From the NCBI RefSeq assembly GCF_009831765.1, contig NZ_WSSB01000010.1, forward strand, positions 28,759 to 92,758: DNA of 64,000 bases. Direction: 5' to 3'. A program made the translations under genes and the position numbers. The stretch is from Craterilacuibacter sinensis. Lineage in GTDB: Bacteria > Pseudomonadota > Gammaproteobacteria > Burkholderiales > Chromobacteriaceae. This document shows, in pieces, positions 1 through 9,187 of the stretch (within the stretch, counting starts at the first letter, position 1; each line of letters opens with the position of its first letter). The notes under the pieces are model-generated. The model was not told the DNA's origin. It saw only the letters and a program-made list of their open reading frames with translations, and ran no database searches.

Positions 1-209
1 GAACTACTGCCCACCTCCGGCCATTCGCGCAAGGCCTTGATGGTTTCCAGCCGGTTTTGCGCTTCCCAGGTAGCCAGCATGCGCGCGCGTAGCGCCTCGC
101 TATTGTCGGCGGCCAAGCCCGCCGAGCGCAGCAAGGCAGTCAGCGCAATAGCCAGTATCGCCAGCGCCACCAGCACTTCAAACAGGGTAAAGCCGCGCAC
201 CGGCTTCAT
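1..209 (-). CDS. gspI: type II secretion minor pseudopilin GspI (partial, runs off left edge)
   Basis: Only the first 69 codons are in the window. The start at 207-209 gives a short basic leader MKPVRG, with cleavage expected after Gly6. FTLFEV follows, with Glu at position 5 of the mature protein, then an Ala/Leu-rich hydrophobic helix. This is the class III prepilin signature that the prepilin peptidase processes. By family knowledge GspI, with GspJ and GspK, forms the tip of the periplasmic pseudopilus. The start overlaps the gspH stop by 4 bases, so translation is probably coupled. GspI rather than GspJ or GspK is inferred from the position directly after gspH and from the FTLFEVLVALAI core. 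Confidence 0.9.
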   Translation of the reverse strand, partial: MKPVRGFTLFEVLVALAILAIALTALLRSAGLAADNSEALRARMLATWEAQNRLETIKALREWPEVGSS

Positions 210-694
210 GGCTGCTCCCCGGCGCGGGCGTCTTCCACCCGGGCAAAGCCCAGTGGCGACAACCACACTTCCAGACGCTGGCCGTCCGAGAGCAGCGGCA
301 GCACCAGTTCACTGGCGCGCCCGTCCTGCCACAGGGGCAGCACCTCGCCGGGGCTGGCATCCTGCCCCTCGATACGCGCCCGACCCGAGCCTATGCCCTG
401 CGGCCAGCGCCGCTCGGCAAAGAAGTCCTCTCCGGTGTCGACAAAACGCCCGTCGCCGGCCTGACGGCGAAAGCCGTAGCCCTCGCGCGTCCACACCAGC
501 ACCAGCGGGTCACCCATTTCGGCCGCATCCGCCGCCTGCTCGATCACCCGCGACAGCCGCAGCGCCTCATCCCCCATCACCCGGTGCGTATCCGGCGTCA
601 GCGACAAGGTCACCATGGTCGCCAGTATGCCGACGATGACCAGCACCACCATTACTTCGATCAGGGTGAAGCCGCGCACACGCCGCATGCCCAA
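206..694 (-). CDS. gspH: type II secretion minor pseudopilin GspH
   Basis: A 162-residue pseudopilin. The leader MGMRRVRG is followed by FTLIEV, with cleavage after Gly8 and the conserved Glu at mature position 5. A hydrophobic helix runs to about residue 30, then a mostly polar C-terminal domain. GspH is a minor subunit of the inner-membrane-anchored pseudopilus that pushes folded exoproteins through the GspD secretin. The gene lies 3 bases after gspG and overlaps gspI by 4 bases, in the standard G-H-I order. Length suits the family. Confidence 0.92.
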   Translation of the reverse strand: MGMRRVRGFTLIEVMVVLVIVGILATMVTLSLTPDTHRVMGDEALRLSRVIEQAADAAEMGDPLVLVWTREGYGFRRQAGDGRFVDTGEDFFAERRWPQGIGSGRARIEGQDASPGEVLPLWQDGRASELVLPLLSDGQRLEVWLSPLGFARVEDARAGEQP

Positions 695-697
695 GGT

Positions 698-1129
698 TTA
701 CTGCTGCCAGTTGCCGATATCGCCGTCCACACCTTCACCGCCGGGCTCGCCATCGGCGCCCAGACTCCAGATGTCGACCTCGCCATGCGTACCGGGGCTG
801 GCGTACTGATAAGGGTTACCCCACGGGTCCATAGGCAGGCGTTCCAGATAGCCGCCGGGCTTCCAGTTTTTCGGCAAAGGCGCGACGGTCGGCTTTTCGC
901 TTAACGCCTTCAGGCCCTGCTCACTACTCGGATAGCGGGTGTTATCCAGTCGGTACAGCTTGAGCGCCTGGCTCATGGCATTGATATCCTGCTTGGCCGC
1001 CACCGCACGCGCTTCGTCCGGCCGGCTCATCACCTTGGGTACGACCAATGCGGCCAAAATGCCGAGAATCACGATCACCACCATGATTTCGATCAGGGTG
1101 AAACCGCCTTGTTTACGTCTTTGCATCAT
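698..1129 (-). CDS. gspG: type II secretion major pseudopilin GspG
   Basis: A 143-residue major pseudopilin. The leader MMQRRKQGG is cleaved after Gly9, followed by [16 protein letters not shown], with Glu14 as mature Glu5. The C-terminal half has the typical GspG pattern: [19 protein letters not shown], then [11 protein letters not shown] and an Asp-rich calcium-binding end ([15 protein letters not shown]). Two adjacent ATG codons can start it; AAGGAA lies just upstream of both, and the first is used here. It polymerises into the pseudopilus. It follows gspF with a 40-base gap. Confidence 0.95.
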   Translation of the reverse strand: MMQRRKQGGFTLIEIMVVIVILGILAALVVPKVMSRPDEARAVAAKQDINAMSQALKLYRLDNTRYPSSEQGLKALSEKPTVAPLPKNWKPGGYLERLPMDPWGNPYQYASPGTHGEVDIWSLGADGEPGGEGVDGDIGNWQQ

Positions 1130-1169
1130 GTTTCCTTAGGTATTGAATTCGTCGGCGCCATGGCGCACC

Positions 1170-2366
1170 TCAGCGCACCATCTGGTTCATATCGATAATC
1201 GGCAGCATGATGGCCAGCACGATAATCAGCACCATGCCCCCCATCAGCAGAATCAGCAACGGCTCCATCAGCGTGGTGAAGGTCGCCACGCGGCGCTCGA
1301 CTTCGTGCTGCTGCTGCTCGGCCGCACGCTCCAGCATGGCGGCCAGTGTACCGCTGGCTTCGCCGCTGGCGATCAGATGGATCAGCACCGGTGGAAACTG
1401 GCGGCTGGCCGCCAGCGCCCGCGACAAGGGCACACCCTCGCGCACCCGCGCCGTCGCCTCGCTTAAGGCTTCCTGCATCGGCATCAGCCCGACCAAGCCG
1501 CGCGCGGTTTCCAGCGCGGTCAGTAAGGGCACGCCGCTACCGGCCAGAATCGCCAGCGTACTAGCCATACGCGCCGTATTAATGGCGCGCAACATGCGTC
1601 CGATCAATGGCAGCGTCAGCAGACGCTGATGCACCATGCGCCGGAACGCATCCTGCCTGAGTGCCTGCCACCAGCCATAGCCAGCCAGTGCCACACCCAG
1701 CCCCAGAGCCCAGCCCCAGCTACGCAAAAAATCGCTGCTGGCCACCAGCATGCGGGTCAGCAGCGGCAGGGTCTGTTTGGTCTGAATAAAAACCGTCACC
1801 ACCTGCGGCACCACATAAGTCATCAGCCCGGCCACCACAAGTATCGCCACCACGGTGACCACGGCCGGGTAAGCCAGCGCCAGCGTGACTTTTTGCTGCA
1901 AGGCCTGACGCTTGACCAGATAATCGGCCAGACGCGCCATCACCGTGTCCAGATGGCCGCTTTGCTCGCCAGCCTTGACCAGGCTGATATAGAGCGGGCC
2001 GAACACTGCCGGCAAACGCGCAAGCGCCTGCCCCAGGCTCTGGCCCTCCATGATATCGCCGCGCAAAGCCGAGACCACGGCACGGGTGCGGGCGTGTTCG
2101 CTTTGCTCGGCCGCCGCCATCAGCGCCTTTTCCAACGGTAGCCCGGCCATCAGCAAGGTTGAGAGCTGCTGGGTAAACAGCGCAAGTTCGGCATTGGGCA
2201 GGCGCTTGTGTACCGTCCCCGGCTTGCCGCTCTCGGCTTCGACCTGCAACAGGGTCAGCCCGCGTTCGCGCAAGAGAACACGCGCCGAACGCGCCGACTC
2301 GGCCTCGATCACGCCCTTTTCTTCGCCGCCCTTATCCGACAAGGCCAGATAGCGAAATGCTGCCAT
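1170..2366 (-). CDS. gspF: type II secretion inner-membrane platform protein GspF
   Basis: A 398-residue polytopic platform protein with two T2SSF repeats (about residues 65-190 and 270-390). Each ends in hydrophobic segments, including TLALAYPAVVTVVAILVV and a C-terminal ILLMGGMVLIIVLAIMLPI helix. GspF couples the GspE ATPase to pseudopilus growth in the inner membrane. The N-terminal FRYLALSDKGGEEKGVIEAES and the LLMAGLPLEKAL motif are typical of the family. It starts 10 bases after the gspE stop. PilC at 19337-20560 is its type IV pilus paralogue. Confidence 0.95.
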   Translation of the reverse strand: MAAFRYLALSDKGGEEKGVIEAESARSARVLLRERGLTLLQVEAESGKPGTVHKRLPNAELALFTQQLSTLLMAGLPLEKALMAAAEQSEHARTRAVVSALRGDIMEGQSLGQALARLPAVFGPLYISLVKAGEQSGHLDTVMARLADYLVKRQALQQKVTLALAYPAVVTVVAILVVAGLMTYVVPQVVTVFIQTKQTLPLLTRMLVASSDFLRSWGWALGLGVALAGYGWWQALRQDAFRRMVHQRLLTLPLIGRMLRAINTARMASTLAILAGSGVPLLTALETARGLVGLMPMQEALSEATARVREGVPLSRALAASRQFPPVLIHLIASGEASGTLAAMLERAAEQQQHEVERRVATFTTLMEPLLILLMGGMVLIIVLAIMLPIIDMNQMVR

Positions 2367-2376
2367 TGTCTAAGCC

Positions 2377-3831
2377 CTAGCCATTTTTGGTAATGCGCAC
2401 GACTTCTTCCAGCGCGGTTTCGCCGGCGCGCACCCAACGCATGCCATCCTCGCGCAAGGAGCGCATGCCAGCCTGCAAGGCATGCTCGCGGATATCCTGC
2501 TCGGATGCGCCCTGATGCACCATGCGCTGCAACTGCTCGTCTACCGTCAGCAATTCGTAAATCCCCAGACGCCCGCGATAACCGCTCATCGCACAGGCCG
2601 GGCAACCGACCGGGCGATAATGCACCACGTCCGTCTCGCCCTCCAGCGGCAAGGCATGCACCACCTTGCACGTCGGACACAGGCGGCGCACCAGACGCTG
2701 TGCCATCACCCCCAACAGCGACGAGGCCAGCAAAAACGGCTCGGTGCCCATGTCCACCAGACGCGTGACCGCACTGGCGGCATCGTTGGTGTGCAGGGTG
2801 GCCAGCACCAGATGGCCGGTCAGCGAAGCCTGCACCGCGATCTGCGCCGTTTCCAGATCACGGATCTCGCCTATCATCACCACGTCCGGGTCCTGACGCA
2901 AAATGGCACGCAGCGCCTTGGCAAAGCTCATGTCGATCTTGGGGTTGACCTGGGTCTGGCCGACACCGTCCAGCTGGTATTCGACCGGGTCTTCCACAGT
3001 CATGATATTGCTGTGGCGCGCATCCAGTCTTGAGAGCGCCGCATACAAGCTGGTGGTCTTGCCCGAGCCGGTGGGGCCCGTCACCAGCACGATGCCGTGC
3101 GGCTGGCGAATCAGCCGGTCCACTTCCGCCAACGTATCCGGCGCCATGCCCAGGGTTTCCAGATCGAGGCGGGTCGCATCCTTGTCCAGCAAACGCATTA
3201 CCACGCGCTCGCCGTAACTGGTGGGCAGGGTCGACACCCGCACATCCACCGGCCGCCCGGCCAGGCGCAAGGAGATACGGCCATCCTGCGGAATGCGTTT
3301 TTCGGCGATATCCATCTGCGCCATGATCTTGATGCGCGACACCAGCGCTGCATGCAGCGCACGATGCGGGCTGGCCACATCGCGCAAGCTGCCATCCATG
3401 CGAAAACGCACCAGCGAGCGCTCTTCGAATGCTTCGATATGGATGTCCGACGCCTGCTCGCGCAAGGCCTGAGTCAAGAGCGCATTAATCATGCGGATAA
3501 TCGGCGCATCGTCCTCCGCCTCCAGCAGGTCTTCCACTGCCGGCAGCGAATCTATCATCTGCGACAAATCGATATCCTGGCCGATGTCATCCACCGCATC
3601 CACGCTGCGCCCATCGGCATACAGCGCGGCCAGAAGCCGGTCGAATTCGGCGCGTGCCAGCGTTTCCAGCGCATCGACTTCGCCATACTGGCGCAACACC
3701 TCGGCCCAGGCCGCATCCCTCGCCTCGGGTGCCAGCAGCAGGCGCCGTCCGCCCTCCCCTTCAATCAGCAGCACGCCGTTGGCGCGGGCAAAGGCATAGG
3801 GCAGTAGCGGAGTCTCGTGCGACGTGCTCAT
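2377..3831 (-). CDS. gspE: type II secretion traffic ATPase GspE
   Basis: A 484-residue hexameric ATPase that powers pseudopilus assembly from the cytoplasmic face. Walker A GPTGSGKT lies at residues 252-259, the Asp box after EDPVEYQ, Walker [11 protein letters not shown] at about 316-325 and the His box TLHTND. Two Cys pairs (CPTC at 385-388, CPAC at 410-413) form the zinc-binding C-terminal element found in GspE. The N-terminal domain is short compared with many GspE proteins. The start overlaps the gspD stop by 4 bases. Confidence 0.95.
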   Translation of the reverse strand: MSTSHETPLLPYAFARANGVLLIEGEGGRRLLLAPEARDAAWAEVLRQYGEVDALETLARAEFDRLLAALYADGRSVDAVDDIGQDIDLSQMIDSLPAVEDLLEAEDDAPIIRMINALLTQALREQASDIHIEAFEERSLVRFRMDGSLRDVASPHRALHAALVSRIKIMAQMDIAEKRIPQDGRISLRLAGRPVDVRVSTLPTSYGERVVMRLLDKDATRLDLETLGMAPDTLAEVDRLIRQPHGIVLVTGPTGSGKTTSLYAALSRLDARHSNIMTVEDPVEYQLDGVGQTQVNPKIDMSFAKALRAILRQDPDVVMIGEIRDLETAQIAVQASLTGHLVLATLHTNDAASAVTRLVDMGTEPFLLASSLLGVMAQRLVRRLCPTCKVVHALPLEGETDVVHYRPVGCPACAMSGYRGRLGIYELLTVDEQLQRMVHQGASEQDIREHALQAGMRSLREDGMRWVRAGETALEEVVRITKNG

Positions 3832-5930
3832 GGTTTAAGCTGCGGGGATTGTTGCTGCAACTCGACCCAGCGGTCCAGTTCGCTTTTCAGGCTACCGGCA
3901 GGCACCGCCTGCAAGGCGGTCTGCGGATCCAGCGACAGTTTTTCCGTTGCCGTCCTGCGGCTCTCCACCTGCAGGAAATCGTAACGGTCACCCGCCACCG
4001 CGCGCGCGCGCGCATCGTCACGGATAATGGTCGGCTTGAGGAACACCATCAGATTGCTCTTCTTGCGGCTCTGGGTCTTGTACTTGAACAAATTGCCGAT
4101 AAACGGAATGTCGCCCAATAGCGGCACCTGGTTATTGCCGTCGGACACCGTTTCCTGGATCAGCCCGCCCAGTGCGATGATATTGCCGTCCTGCACCGAC
4201 ACCATAGTCTCGATCGAACGGGTGTTGGTAATCAGGCCCGAGGTGCTGGTCACCGAGTTGGGATCTATCGATGACGCTTCCTGATAGATCTTCATGCGTA
4301 CCATGCCGCCTTCGGACACCTGCGGCGTGAGCTTCAGCGTCAACCCCACATCCTTGCGCTCGAAAGTCTGGAACGGGTTGGCCGCACCGTTGCTGGCGCC
4401 GGTGCTGGAGTATTGCCCGGTCAGGAATGGTACGTTCTGGCCGATCACGATCTTGGCTTCTTCGTTATCCATGGTCATCAGGTTGGGCGTAGACAGCACA
4501 TTGCCCTTGGCCTGGGTTTCCAGCGCGCGCGCCAGCACCCCCAGGTTAAGGATTTCGCCAATACCCGGAATATTCACCGTGCCATCTATCAGGCCGATAT
4601 TCAAACCACTCGAAGCGGCCAGCTGCCCCAGCACCGTGTCCTTGCTAGTGTCGCCCAGCGAAGGCGACAGCGACGTGCCGAGAATACTGGTACCGGAACC
4701 GGGGAAGTTGGTGCCGACAAAACCGTTCTTGCCTGCTGCCTGCCACTGCACCCCCACTTCCAGCGTGCGGTCGGCCGCCACCTCGACAATCAGCGCCTCG
4801 ACAAAGACCTGCGCCCGACGCTTGTCCAGCAGATCGATCACGCCGCGCAGATTCTGGTACATGGTATCCGGCACATTCAGGATCAGTGCATTATTGGCCG
4901 GGTCAGCTTGCACCATGGCACCGGTGCCGGACACAGTATCGTCCTGCACCGTGCTGCGTTCACCAGAAGCCGAGGATGGGGCAGCAGAACCGGACGCTGC
5001 ATAGCTGCTATTGCCGTTGCTACTGCCCGACAGCGCGCTTGGCGTATTGGCACCGCCCGAGCTGCCCGCCGACAGCCCCCCCCCCTCGCCGGTCAGCAAG
5101 GTACGCAGCACCTTGGCCACCTGCACCGCTTCGGCATTTTTCAGATAGACCACGCGTACATTGCCGCCGGCTTGCGACGGCTTATCCAGCAACTTAAGCA
5201 GGCTCTTGACTTTACCCATGGCACCGGGCGTATCGGCGCGCACCATAATCACATTGGCGCGCGCATCCGGAATCAGTGTCACCTTGCCGGCCCCCTCACC
5301 CTGCGCCTGCAACAGCTTTTGCAACATGCCGGACAGCTCTATGGCCGAACCGAACGCCACCGGCAACACCGCCACATCGCCCGAAGCAGCACTTTCCACC
5401 GACTCGATAATCGACTCGATGCGGCGGATATTGTCGGCGTAATCGGTCACCACCACCGCATTGCTTTGCGGCATGGCCGTGACGGTATTGTTGGGGGAAA
5501 TAATCGGGCGCAGCACCGGCACCAGCTGATTGACGTTGGCGTTCTTCAGCACAAACACCTTGGTGATCAGCCTGTCCACATCGGTACGGCGCGGCTGGCC
5601 TGCGCGTGCATGCAGCTTGGCATCGGCCTCGGGCACAATCTTCACCACCCCGCCCGCCCCTTCTACCGCAGCGAAGCCCTGCATACGCAAGCTGGACAAC
5701 AAAATCTGGTAGGACAGCTCGCGTGGCACCGGCTTGGCCGACACGATATTGATCGTGCCCTTGACCCGCGGATCAAGCACAAAAGTCTTGCCGGTGATCT
5801 CGCCTATGGCCTGCACCACCACCGGGATCTCGGCTCCGACAAAATTGAGCATGACCGGATCGGACGGCGCGGCCTGAGCCGAACAATGAAAAGCCAACGC
5901 CACAATGGCGGCAAAACGGGCAAGTCGCAT
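3828..5930 (-). CDS. gspD: type II secretion outer-membrane secretin GspD
   Basis: A 700-residue secretin with a signal peptide ending near AQA (about residue 20). The N0 domain follows ([25 protein letters not shown]), then repeated N1-N3 modules ([40 protein letters not shown]). A Ser/Gly/Ala-rich linker lies at roughly 285-335, then the secretin barrel with [15 protein letters not shown] near residue 620. It forms the outer-membrane channel of the type II system. The Ser/Gly insertion within N3 is long but common in GspD. gspC lies 9 bases upstream and gspE overlaps downstream. Confidence 0.95.
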   Translation of the reverse strand: MRLARFAAIVALAFHCSAQAAPSDPVMLNFVGAEIPVVVQAIGEITGKTFVLDPRVKGTINIVSAKPVPRELSYQILLSSLRMQGFAAVEGAGGVVKIVPEADAKLHARAGQPRRTDVDRLITKVFVLKNANVNQLVPVLRPIISPNNTVTAMPQSNAVVVTDYADNIRRIESIIESVESAASGDVAVLPVAFGSAIELSGMLQKLLQAQGEGAGKVTLIPDARANVIMVRADTPGAMGKVKSLLKLLDKPSQAGGNVRVVYLKNAEAVQVAKVLRTLLTGEGGGLSAGSSGGANTPSALSGSSNGNSSYAASGSAAPSSASGERSTVQDDTVSGTGAMVQADPANNALILNVPDTMYQNLRGVIDLLDKRRAQVFVEALIVEVAADRTLEVGVQWQAAGKNGFVGTNFPGSGTSILGTSLSPSLGDTSKDTVLGQLAASSGLNIGLIDGTVNIPGIGEILNLGVLARALETQAKGNVLSTPNLMTMDNEEAKIVIGQNVPFLTGQYSSTGASNGAANPFQTFERKDVGLTLKLTPQVSEGGMVRMKIYQEASSIDPNSVTSTSGLITNTRSIETMVSVQDGNIIALGGLIQETVSDGNNQVPLLGDIPFIGNLFKYKTQSRKKSNLMVFLKPTIIRDDARARAVAGDRYDFLQVESRRTATEKLSLDPQTALQAVPAGSLKSELDRWVELQQQSPQLKP

Positions 5931-5939
5931 GGGAAAACT

Positions 5940-6599
5940 CTAGTTGGGGTTGGCGTCGATTAAAGCAGCACGGCGGCGGCCAGACGGAACACCCGGCTCG
6001 GCCTCGCCCGGCACCGCCTCCGGCACAACGGACATACTGTTCACCCCCGCAGCCGTCGCATCAGGCAAGGGCACAGGAGCAGAGAAATCGGGGCTAGCCG
6101 GCGGCGGCATTGGGGCAGGCGCCGTCGTTAACGCACCGGTAGCGGCCGTCGGACGGGCCAGCTCGACCCGGCGCTCGTTGCCGTTTTGGCCGATGCGAAT
6201 AGCGCTTGGCAAAACCTCCAGCAAGGTCCAGCCGCCGGTTTGCTGACCGACACGCACCGGCGACACCTTGTCACCCTCGCCCACCAGCGCAAAATCGGTA
6301 TGCGCATTGCCCGACGCATATACCCCGACCAGCGTCAGCGGCGCAGCACCTTGTGCGGCGGCCAGCTCAGGGCTGACCATCTCGCCAAACCAGTGCAAAG
6401 CGGCCACCCGCCCGGCGTCCGCCGTCGGCTCGGGCAAGGACAAGGCACGCACCTGCTGCGATGCCGGCGCCAGCCAGACAGACAGCACCGTCCCCAACCA
6501 GAACAAGGCCAGAGCAAGGGCAAGATAAGGCAGCAGACGCGGCGCCCCCGCCAAGACTTGGGAAAGATCACCTAAACGCCAGATTTTACGCGCACGCAT
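5940..6599 (-). CDS. gspC: type II secretion linker protein GspC (no PDZ domain)
   Basis: A 219-residue inner-membrane protein. A short cytoplasmic N-terminus is followed by one membrane helix (LLPYLALALALFWLGTVL, about residues 23-40). The homology region (HWFGEMVSPELAA to IRIGQNGNERRVELA) binds secretin N0. The last 65 residues are a low-complexity Pro/Ala tail ending in RRRAALIDANPN. No PDZ or coiled-coil domain is visible, so this is a short-form GspC. It is the first gene of the operon, and the identification rests on position and the homology region. Confidence 0.85.
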   Translation of the reverse strand: MRARKIWRLGDLSQVLAGAPRLLPYLALALALFWLGTVLSVWLAPASQQVRALSLPEPTADAGRVAALHWFGEMVSPELAAAQGAAPLTLVGVYASGNAHTDFALVGEGDKVSPVRVGQQTGGWTLLEVLPSAIRIGQNGNERRVELARPTAATGALTTAPAPMPPPASPDFSAPVPLPDATAAGVNSMSVVPEAVPGEAEPGVPSGRRRAALIDANPN

Positions 6600-6607
6600 C
6601 AGGCTCT

Positions 6608-6624
6608 ATTTATTCCAAATAAAT
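6608..6624. promoter_or_regulatory. AT-rich inverted repeat upstream of gspC
   Basis: ATTTATT-CCA-AATAAAT is a perfect 7-3-7 inverted repeat starting 9 bases before the gspC start codon on the minus strand. It sits in an AT-rich leader in an otherwise GC-rich operon. It could be a leader hairpin or a protein-binding site. No regulator can be named. Confidence 0.3.
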
Positions 6625-6790
6625 TGCAAGATTAGACAACTCATGCCAAAGGCACAAGCTGCGCACCTATTACAGCTTTACACCGCATGGCGAACCAGCA
6701 CCAGATGCAGCGCGGCAGGCTACCACCAACACACCATATATGCACAAGCACTTCTGCGAGGAGCAATATAATGCCATAGCCATGCACACA
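6625..6790. other. intergenic stretch with no recognised gene
   Basis: Neither strand shows a reading frame with a convincing ribosome site or a recognisable protein. The promoter of the gsp operon should lie here, reading leftward, but no clear -35/-10 pair stands out. Confidence 0.5.
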
Positions 6791-6869
6791 ACAATGCCAC
6801 GGCAAGCCGTGGCATTGTTCATGGCAGAACCGACCAGAATCAGAACAGGTTTTCCGACATTTCCGGCAC
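6791..6869. repeat. second copy of the acyl-CoA dehydrogenase 3' end and its terminator
   Basis: This stretch aligns without gaps to 9139-9217, with about 67 of 79 bases identical by hand count. It contains the same hairpin (AATGCCACGG-CAAG-CCGTGGCATT at 6793-6816). On the minus strand it also encodes EMSENLF-stop, matching the EMPENLF-stop end of the acyl-CoA dehydrogenase at 9188. It is therefore a remnant of a second, related gene end, now separated from the intact one by the phoX-like gene. Confidence 0.75.
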
Positions 6870-7035
6870 ACCCATCAAACTGATGAAAGGACTGCTTGAT
6901 TTGTATTTTCCAGGCTACGCCTAAAGCGTGGACATCCATTCCCCCTAAGTCACAACCCAGCATCATCGCTACGCCTAGTACCTCTCCCCCTTGTTTTAGG
7001 CCTCTATTCTTATTGCCCGACATTACAAAATTAAT
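6870..7035. other. intergenic stretch with no recognised gene
   Basis: No supported coding frame. The acyl-CoA dehydrogenase homology seen at 6791-6869 stops here abruptly. The CTACGCC and TACGCC words are too short to call a repeat. Confidence 0.4.
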
Positions 7036-7064
7036 TTGTCATTTAACGTTCATTTACCTGACAT
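7036..7064 (+). promoter_or_regulatory. Pho box (three 7-base direct repeats) of the phoX-like gene
   Basis: Three half-sites occur at an 11-base period with 4-base A/T-rich spacers: TTGTCAT (7036-7042), CGTTCAT (7047-7053) and CTGACAT (7058-7064). This matches the PhoB box, which consists of CTGTCAT direct repeats spaced by 4. A possible -10 element AATAAT lies at 7075-7080, about 10 bases further, as expected when PhoB replaces the -35 contact. The site implies induction by phosphate starvation. Confidence 0.7.
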
Positions 7065-7122
7065 CACCAACGGGAATAATCCGCAAAATCCGCTTAACGA
7101 CAGTCCAACGGAGTCTTCCCTT

Positions 7123-9120
7123 ATGCAAACCTTTCACCCGGATCGCCGCCGCCTGCTGCAACTGCTCGCCAGCGGCCCCCTGCTTCCCCTGTCCGTCGGC
7201 GCCGGCAGCAGCGCGCTGCTGGCCGGTTGTCTGGGCGGTGGCGGTAGTAGTAGTAGTAGTAGCAATACGCTGCCACCAGCAACGCCAGCACCTACGCTGT
7301 CCAGAGTTCGTTTCACATCGATGGCAGCCCCTACTCTGGCCGAACCAGCCCGCATGGCTTCCACCGACGTGGCAAGCGCAATGACTGTCCAGTTCAGCGA
7401 CGGTAGCCAACTGGTCAACAAGCTCGCCTACCAGCCCTTCTTCGTCACCGGCGACCAGGTACCGGATGGCAAGGGCGGCAAGGTGCTGGCTGGCGGCTAT
7501 TACGACATCAACAACCAGCCCATCCTCGACACCTCGGTGCTAGGCCAGACCCGCCTGTTCTTCTCCGACTCGCCGGACGGCACCTCGCTGCTGGCGGTAG
7601 CAGGTGCCAAGGTACCAGGGGTAAACGGCAACCCGGTGTTCGCCGTGGTGCAGTTCGAGTACACCACATGGGCGCAGGATGGCAAAACCGATATGTACGG
7701 CAAGCTGCCGTCGCCGATCGCCGTACTGACGCTGGACCAGGACCCGAAGACCGGCAAACTCACACTGGTGAAGTACCACAATGTCGACACCAGCCCCGCG
7801 CAAGGCTTATGGATCACCTGCGGCGCCAGCCTGTCGCCGTGGGGCACCCATCTGTCGAGCGAGGAGTACGAACCGGACGCGTTCGGCGCTGCGTCCAGCA
7901 GCCAGTTCAAGGCCTTCTCCAAGAACCTGTTCGGCGACGAGACCCGGGCCAAGCCCTACCACTATGGCCACCTGCCGGAAGTCACGGTCAATCCGGACGG
8001 CACTGGCAGCATCAAGAAGCACTACTGCATGGGCCGCATCTCGCATGAACTGGTGCAGGTGATGCCAGACCAGCGCACCGCGCTGATGGGCGACGACGCG
8101 ACCAATGGCGGGCTGTTCTGCTTTGTCGCAGACAAGGAAAAAGACCTGTCCGCCGGCACCCTGTACGTCGCCAAGATCGAAGGAACCGGTCTGAGCGCGC
8201 TGGACCCGCAAGCGCCGGCCTTCAAGCTCGCCTGGATCCGGCTTGGCCGGGCCAACAGCGCCGAGATCAAGGCGCTGGCCGACACGGTACAGGCAACCGA
8301 TATCTTCGAACGCGTCACCACCGACCCGAACGACGCAACCTTCCGCAAGGTATTCGTCGGCGGCAAGGCCGAATGGCTGAAACTGAAACCGGGCATGGAG
8401 AAGGCGGCGGCCTTCCTGGAGACTCACCGCTACGCGGCCTATGTCGGCGGCAGCCTGGGCTTCACCAAGATGGAAGGCACCACCGTCAATGCCAAGGACA
8501 AGCTGGCGTACTCGGCGCTGCAGAACTGCCAGGATTCGATGGTTGTCGGCAGCAGCAAGGGTTATCAGGCCGGTATCGGCATCAACCTGCCGGCCCAGCT
8601 CAAGGCAGGTGCGATCCTGCAACACCAACTCGCCGGCGGACTGAAAGACAGCGACGGCGTGGCTATCAACAGTGAGTGGATGCCGGCAAACAGCAAGGTA
8701 CTACTCAGCGGCGAAGATCTGGCTGCTCCCGACGCGCTGGGCAACACCGCCAACCCGGACAAGATCGCCAACCCGGATAACCTCAAGTTTTCGGAGAAAA
8801 TGCGCACCCTGTTTATCGGCGAAGACAGCGGCCAGCATGTGAACAACTTCCTGTGGGCATACAACATCGACAGCAAGGAACTGTCACGGCTGATGTCGAT
8901 TCCCGCCGGCGGCGAATCGACTGGCCTGCATGCCGTTGACGAGCTTAACGGCTGGACTTACATCATGAGCAACTTCCAGCACGCCGGCGATTGGGGCTCT
9001 ATCCACAACACGGTAAAGGGCACGCTCGACCCGCTGATCAACGCCAACTACAAGAACAAGTTTGGCGCGGCGGTAGGCTACCTCACAGGAGAGGTAACAC
9101 AAATCAAACTGGCCAAATAA
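7123..9120 (+). CDS. phoX: PhoX-family phosphatase (DUF839), Tat signal with lipobox
   Basis: A 665-residue exported protein. The ATG at 7123 is preferred because an upstream in-frame TTG at 7036 lies inside the Pho box and GGAG precedes 7123. The N-terminus has DRRRLLQLLASGPLLPLSVG, a Tat-like signal, then LLAGC, a lipobox that could be lipidated, then a Gly/Ser linker. The body has the calcium-dependent PhoX/DUF839 pattern: GLWITCGASLSPWGTHLSSEEYEPD, VMPDQRTALMGDDATNGGLFCFVAD and a C-terminal FIGEDSGQHVNNFLWAYN. PhoX enzymes release phosphate from organic esters in the periplasm or at the cell surface. Monocistronic, with a hairpin terminator behind it. Exact substrate range is unknown. Confidence 0.85.
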   Translation: MQTFHPDRRRLLQLLASGPLLPLSVGAGSSALLAGCLGGGGSSSSSSNTLPPATPAPTLSRVRFTSMAAPTLAEPARMASTDVASAMTVQFSDGSQLVNKLAYQPFFVTGDQVPDGKGGKVLAGGYYDINNQPILDTSVLGQTRLFFSDSPDGTSLLAVAGAKVPGVNGNPVFAVVQFEYTTWAQDGKTDMYGKLPSPIAVLTLDQDPKTGKLTLVKYHNVDTSPAQGLWITCGASLSPWGTHLSSEEYEPDAFGAASSSQFKAFSKNLFGDETRAKPYHYGHLPEVTVNPDGTGSIKKHYCMGRISHELVQVMPDQRTALMGDDATNGGLFCFVADKEKDLSAGTLYVAKIEGTGLSALDPQAPAFKLAWIRLGRANSAEIKALADTVQATDIFERVTTDPNDATFRKVFVGGKAEWLKLKPGMEKAAAFLETHRYAAYVGGSLGFTKMEGTTVNAKDKLAYSALQNCQDSMVVGSSKGYQAGIGINLPAQLKAGAILQHQLAGGLKDSDGVAINSEWMPANSKVLLSGEDLAAPDALGNTANPDKIANPDNLKFSEKMRTLFIGEDSGQHVNNFLWAYNIDSKELSRLMSIPAGGESTGLHAVDELNGWTYIMSNFQHAGDWGSIHNTVKGTLDPLINANYKNKFGAAVGYLTGEVTQIKLAK

Positions 9121-9137
9121 GGCATAGGCCAGAAGAT

Positions 9138-9167
9138 AAAAACGCCACGGCAAGCCGTGGCGTTTTT
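9138..9167. terminator. bidirectional terminator between phoX-like gene and acyl-CoA dehydrogenase
   Basis: A perfect hairpin with arms AAAAACGCCACGG and CCGTGGCGTTTTT and a CAAG loop. The A and T tails let it end transcription from either side. The genes converge here with only 67 bases between their stop codons. Confidence 0.85.
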
Positions 9168-9187
9168 CATGGCAGAACCTGTCAGGA

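Noticed and set aside
4413..5963. 516-codon open frame opposite gspD
   Set aside because: His/Arg/Gln-rich shadow of the secretin gene with no recognisable protein.
6641..7023. Small minus-strand proteins upstream of the phoX-like gene
   Set aside because: They run through the duplicated terminator and dehydrogenase remnant in a different frame and have no ribosome site.
7036..7122. Longer N-terminus of the phoX-like protein from TTG at 7036
   Set aside because: It would translate the Pho box and place the Tat signal 29 residues inside the protein.
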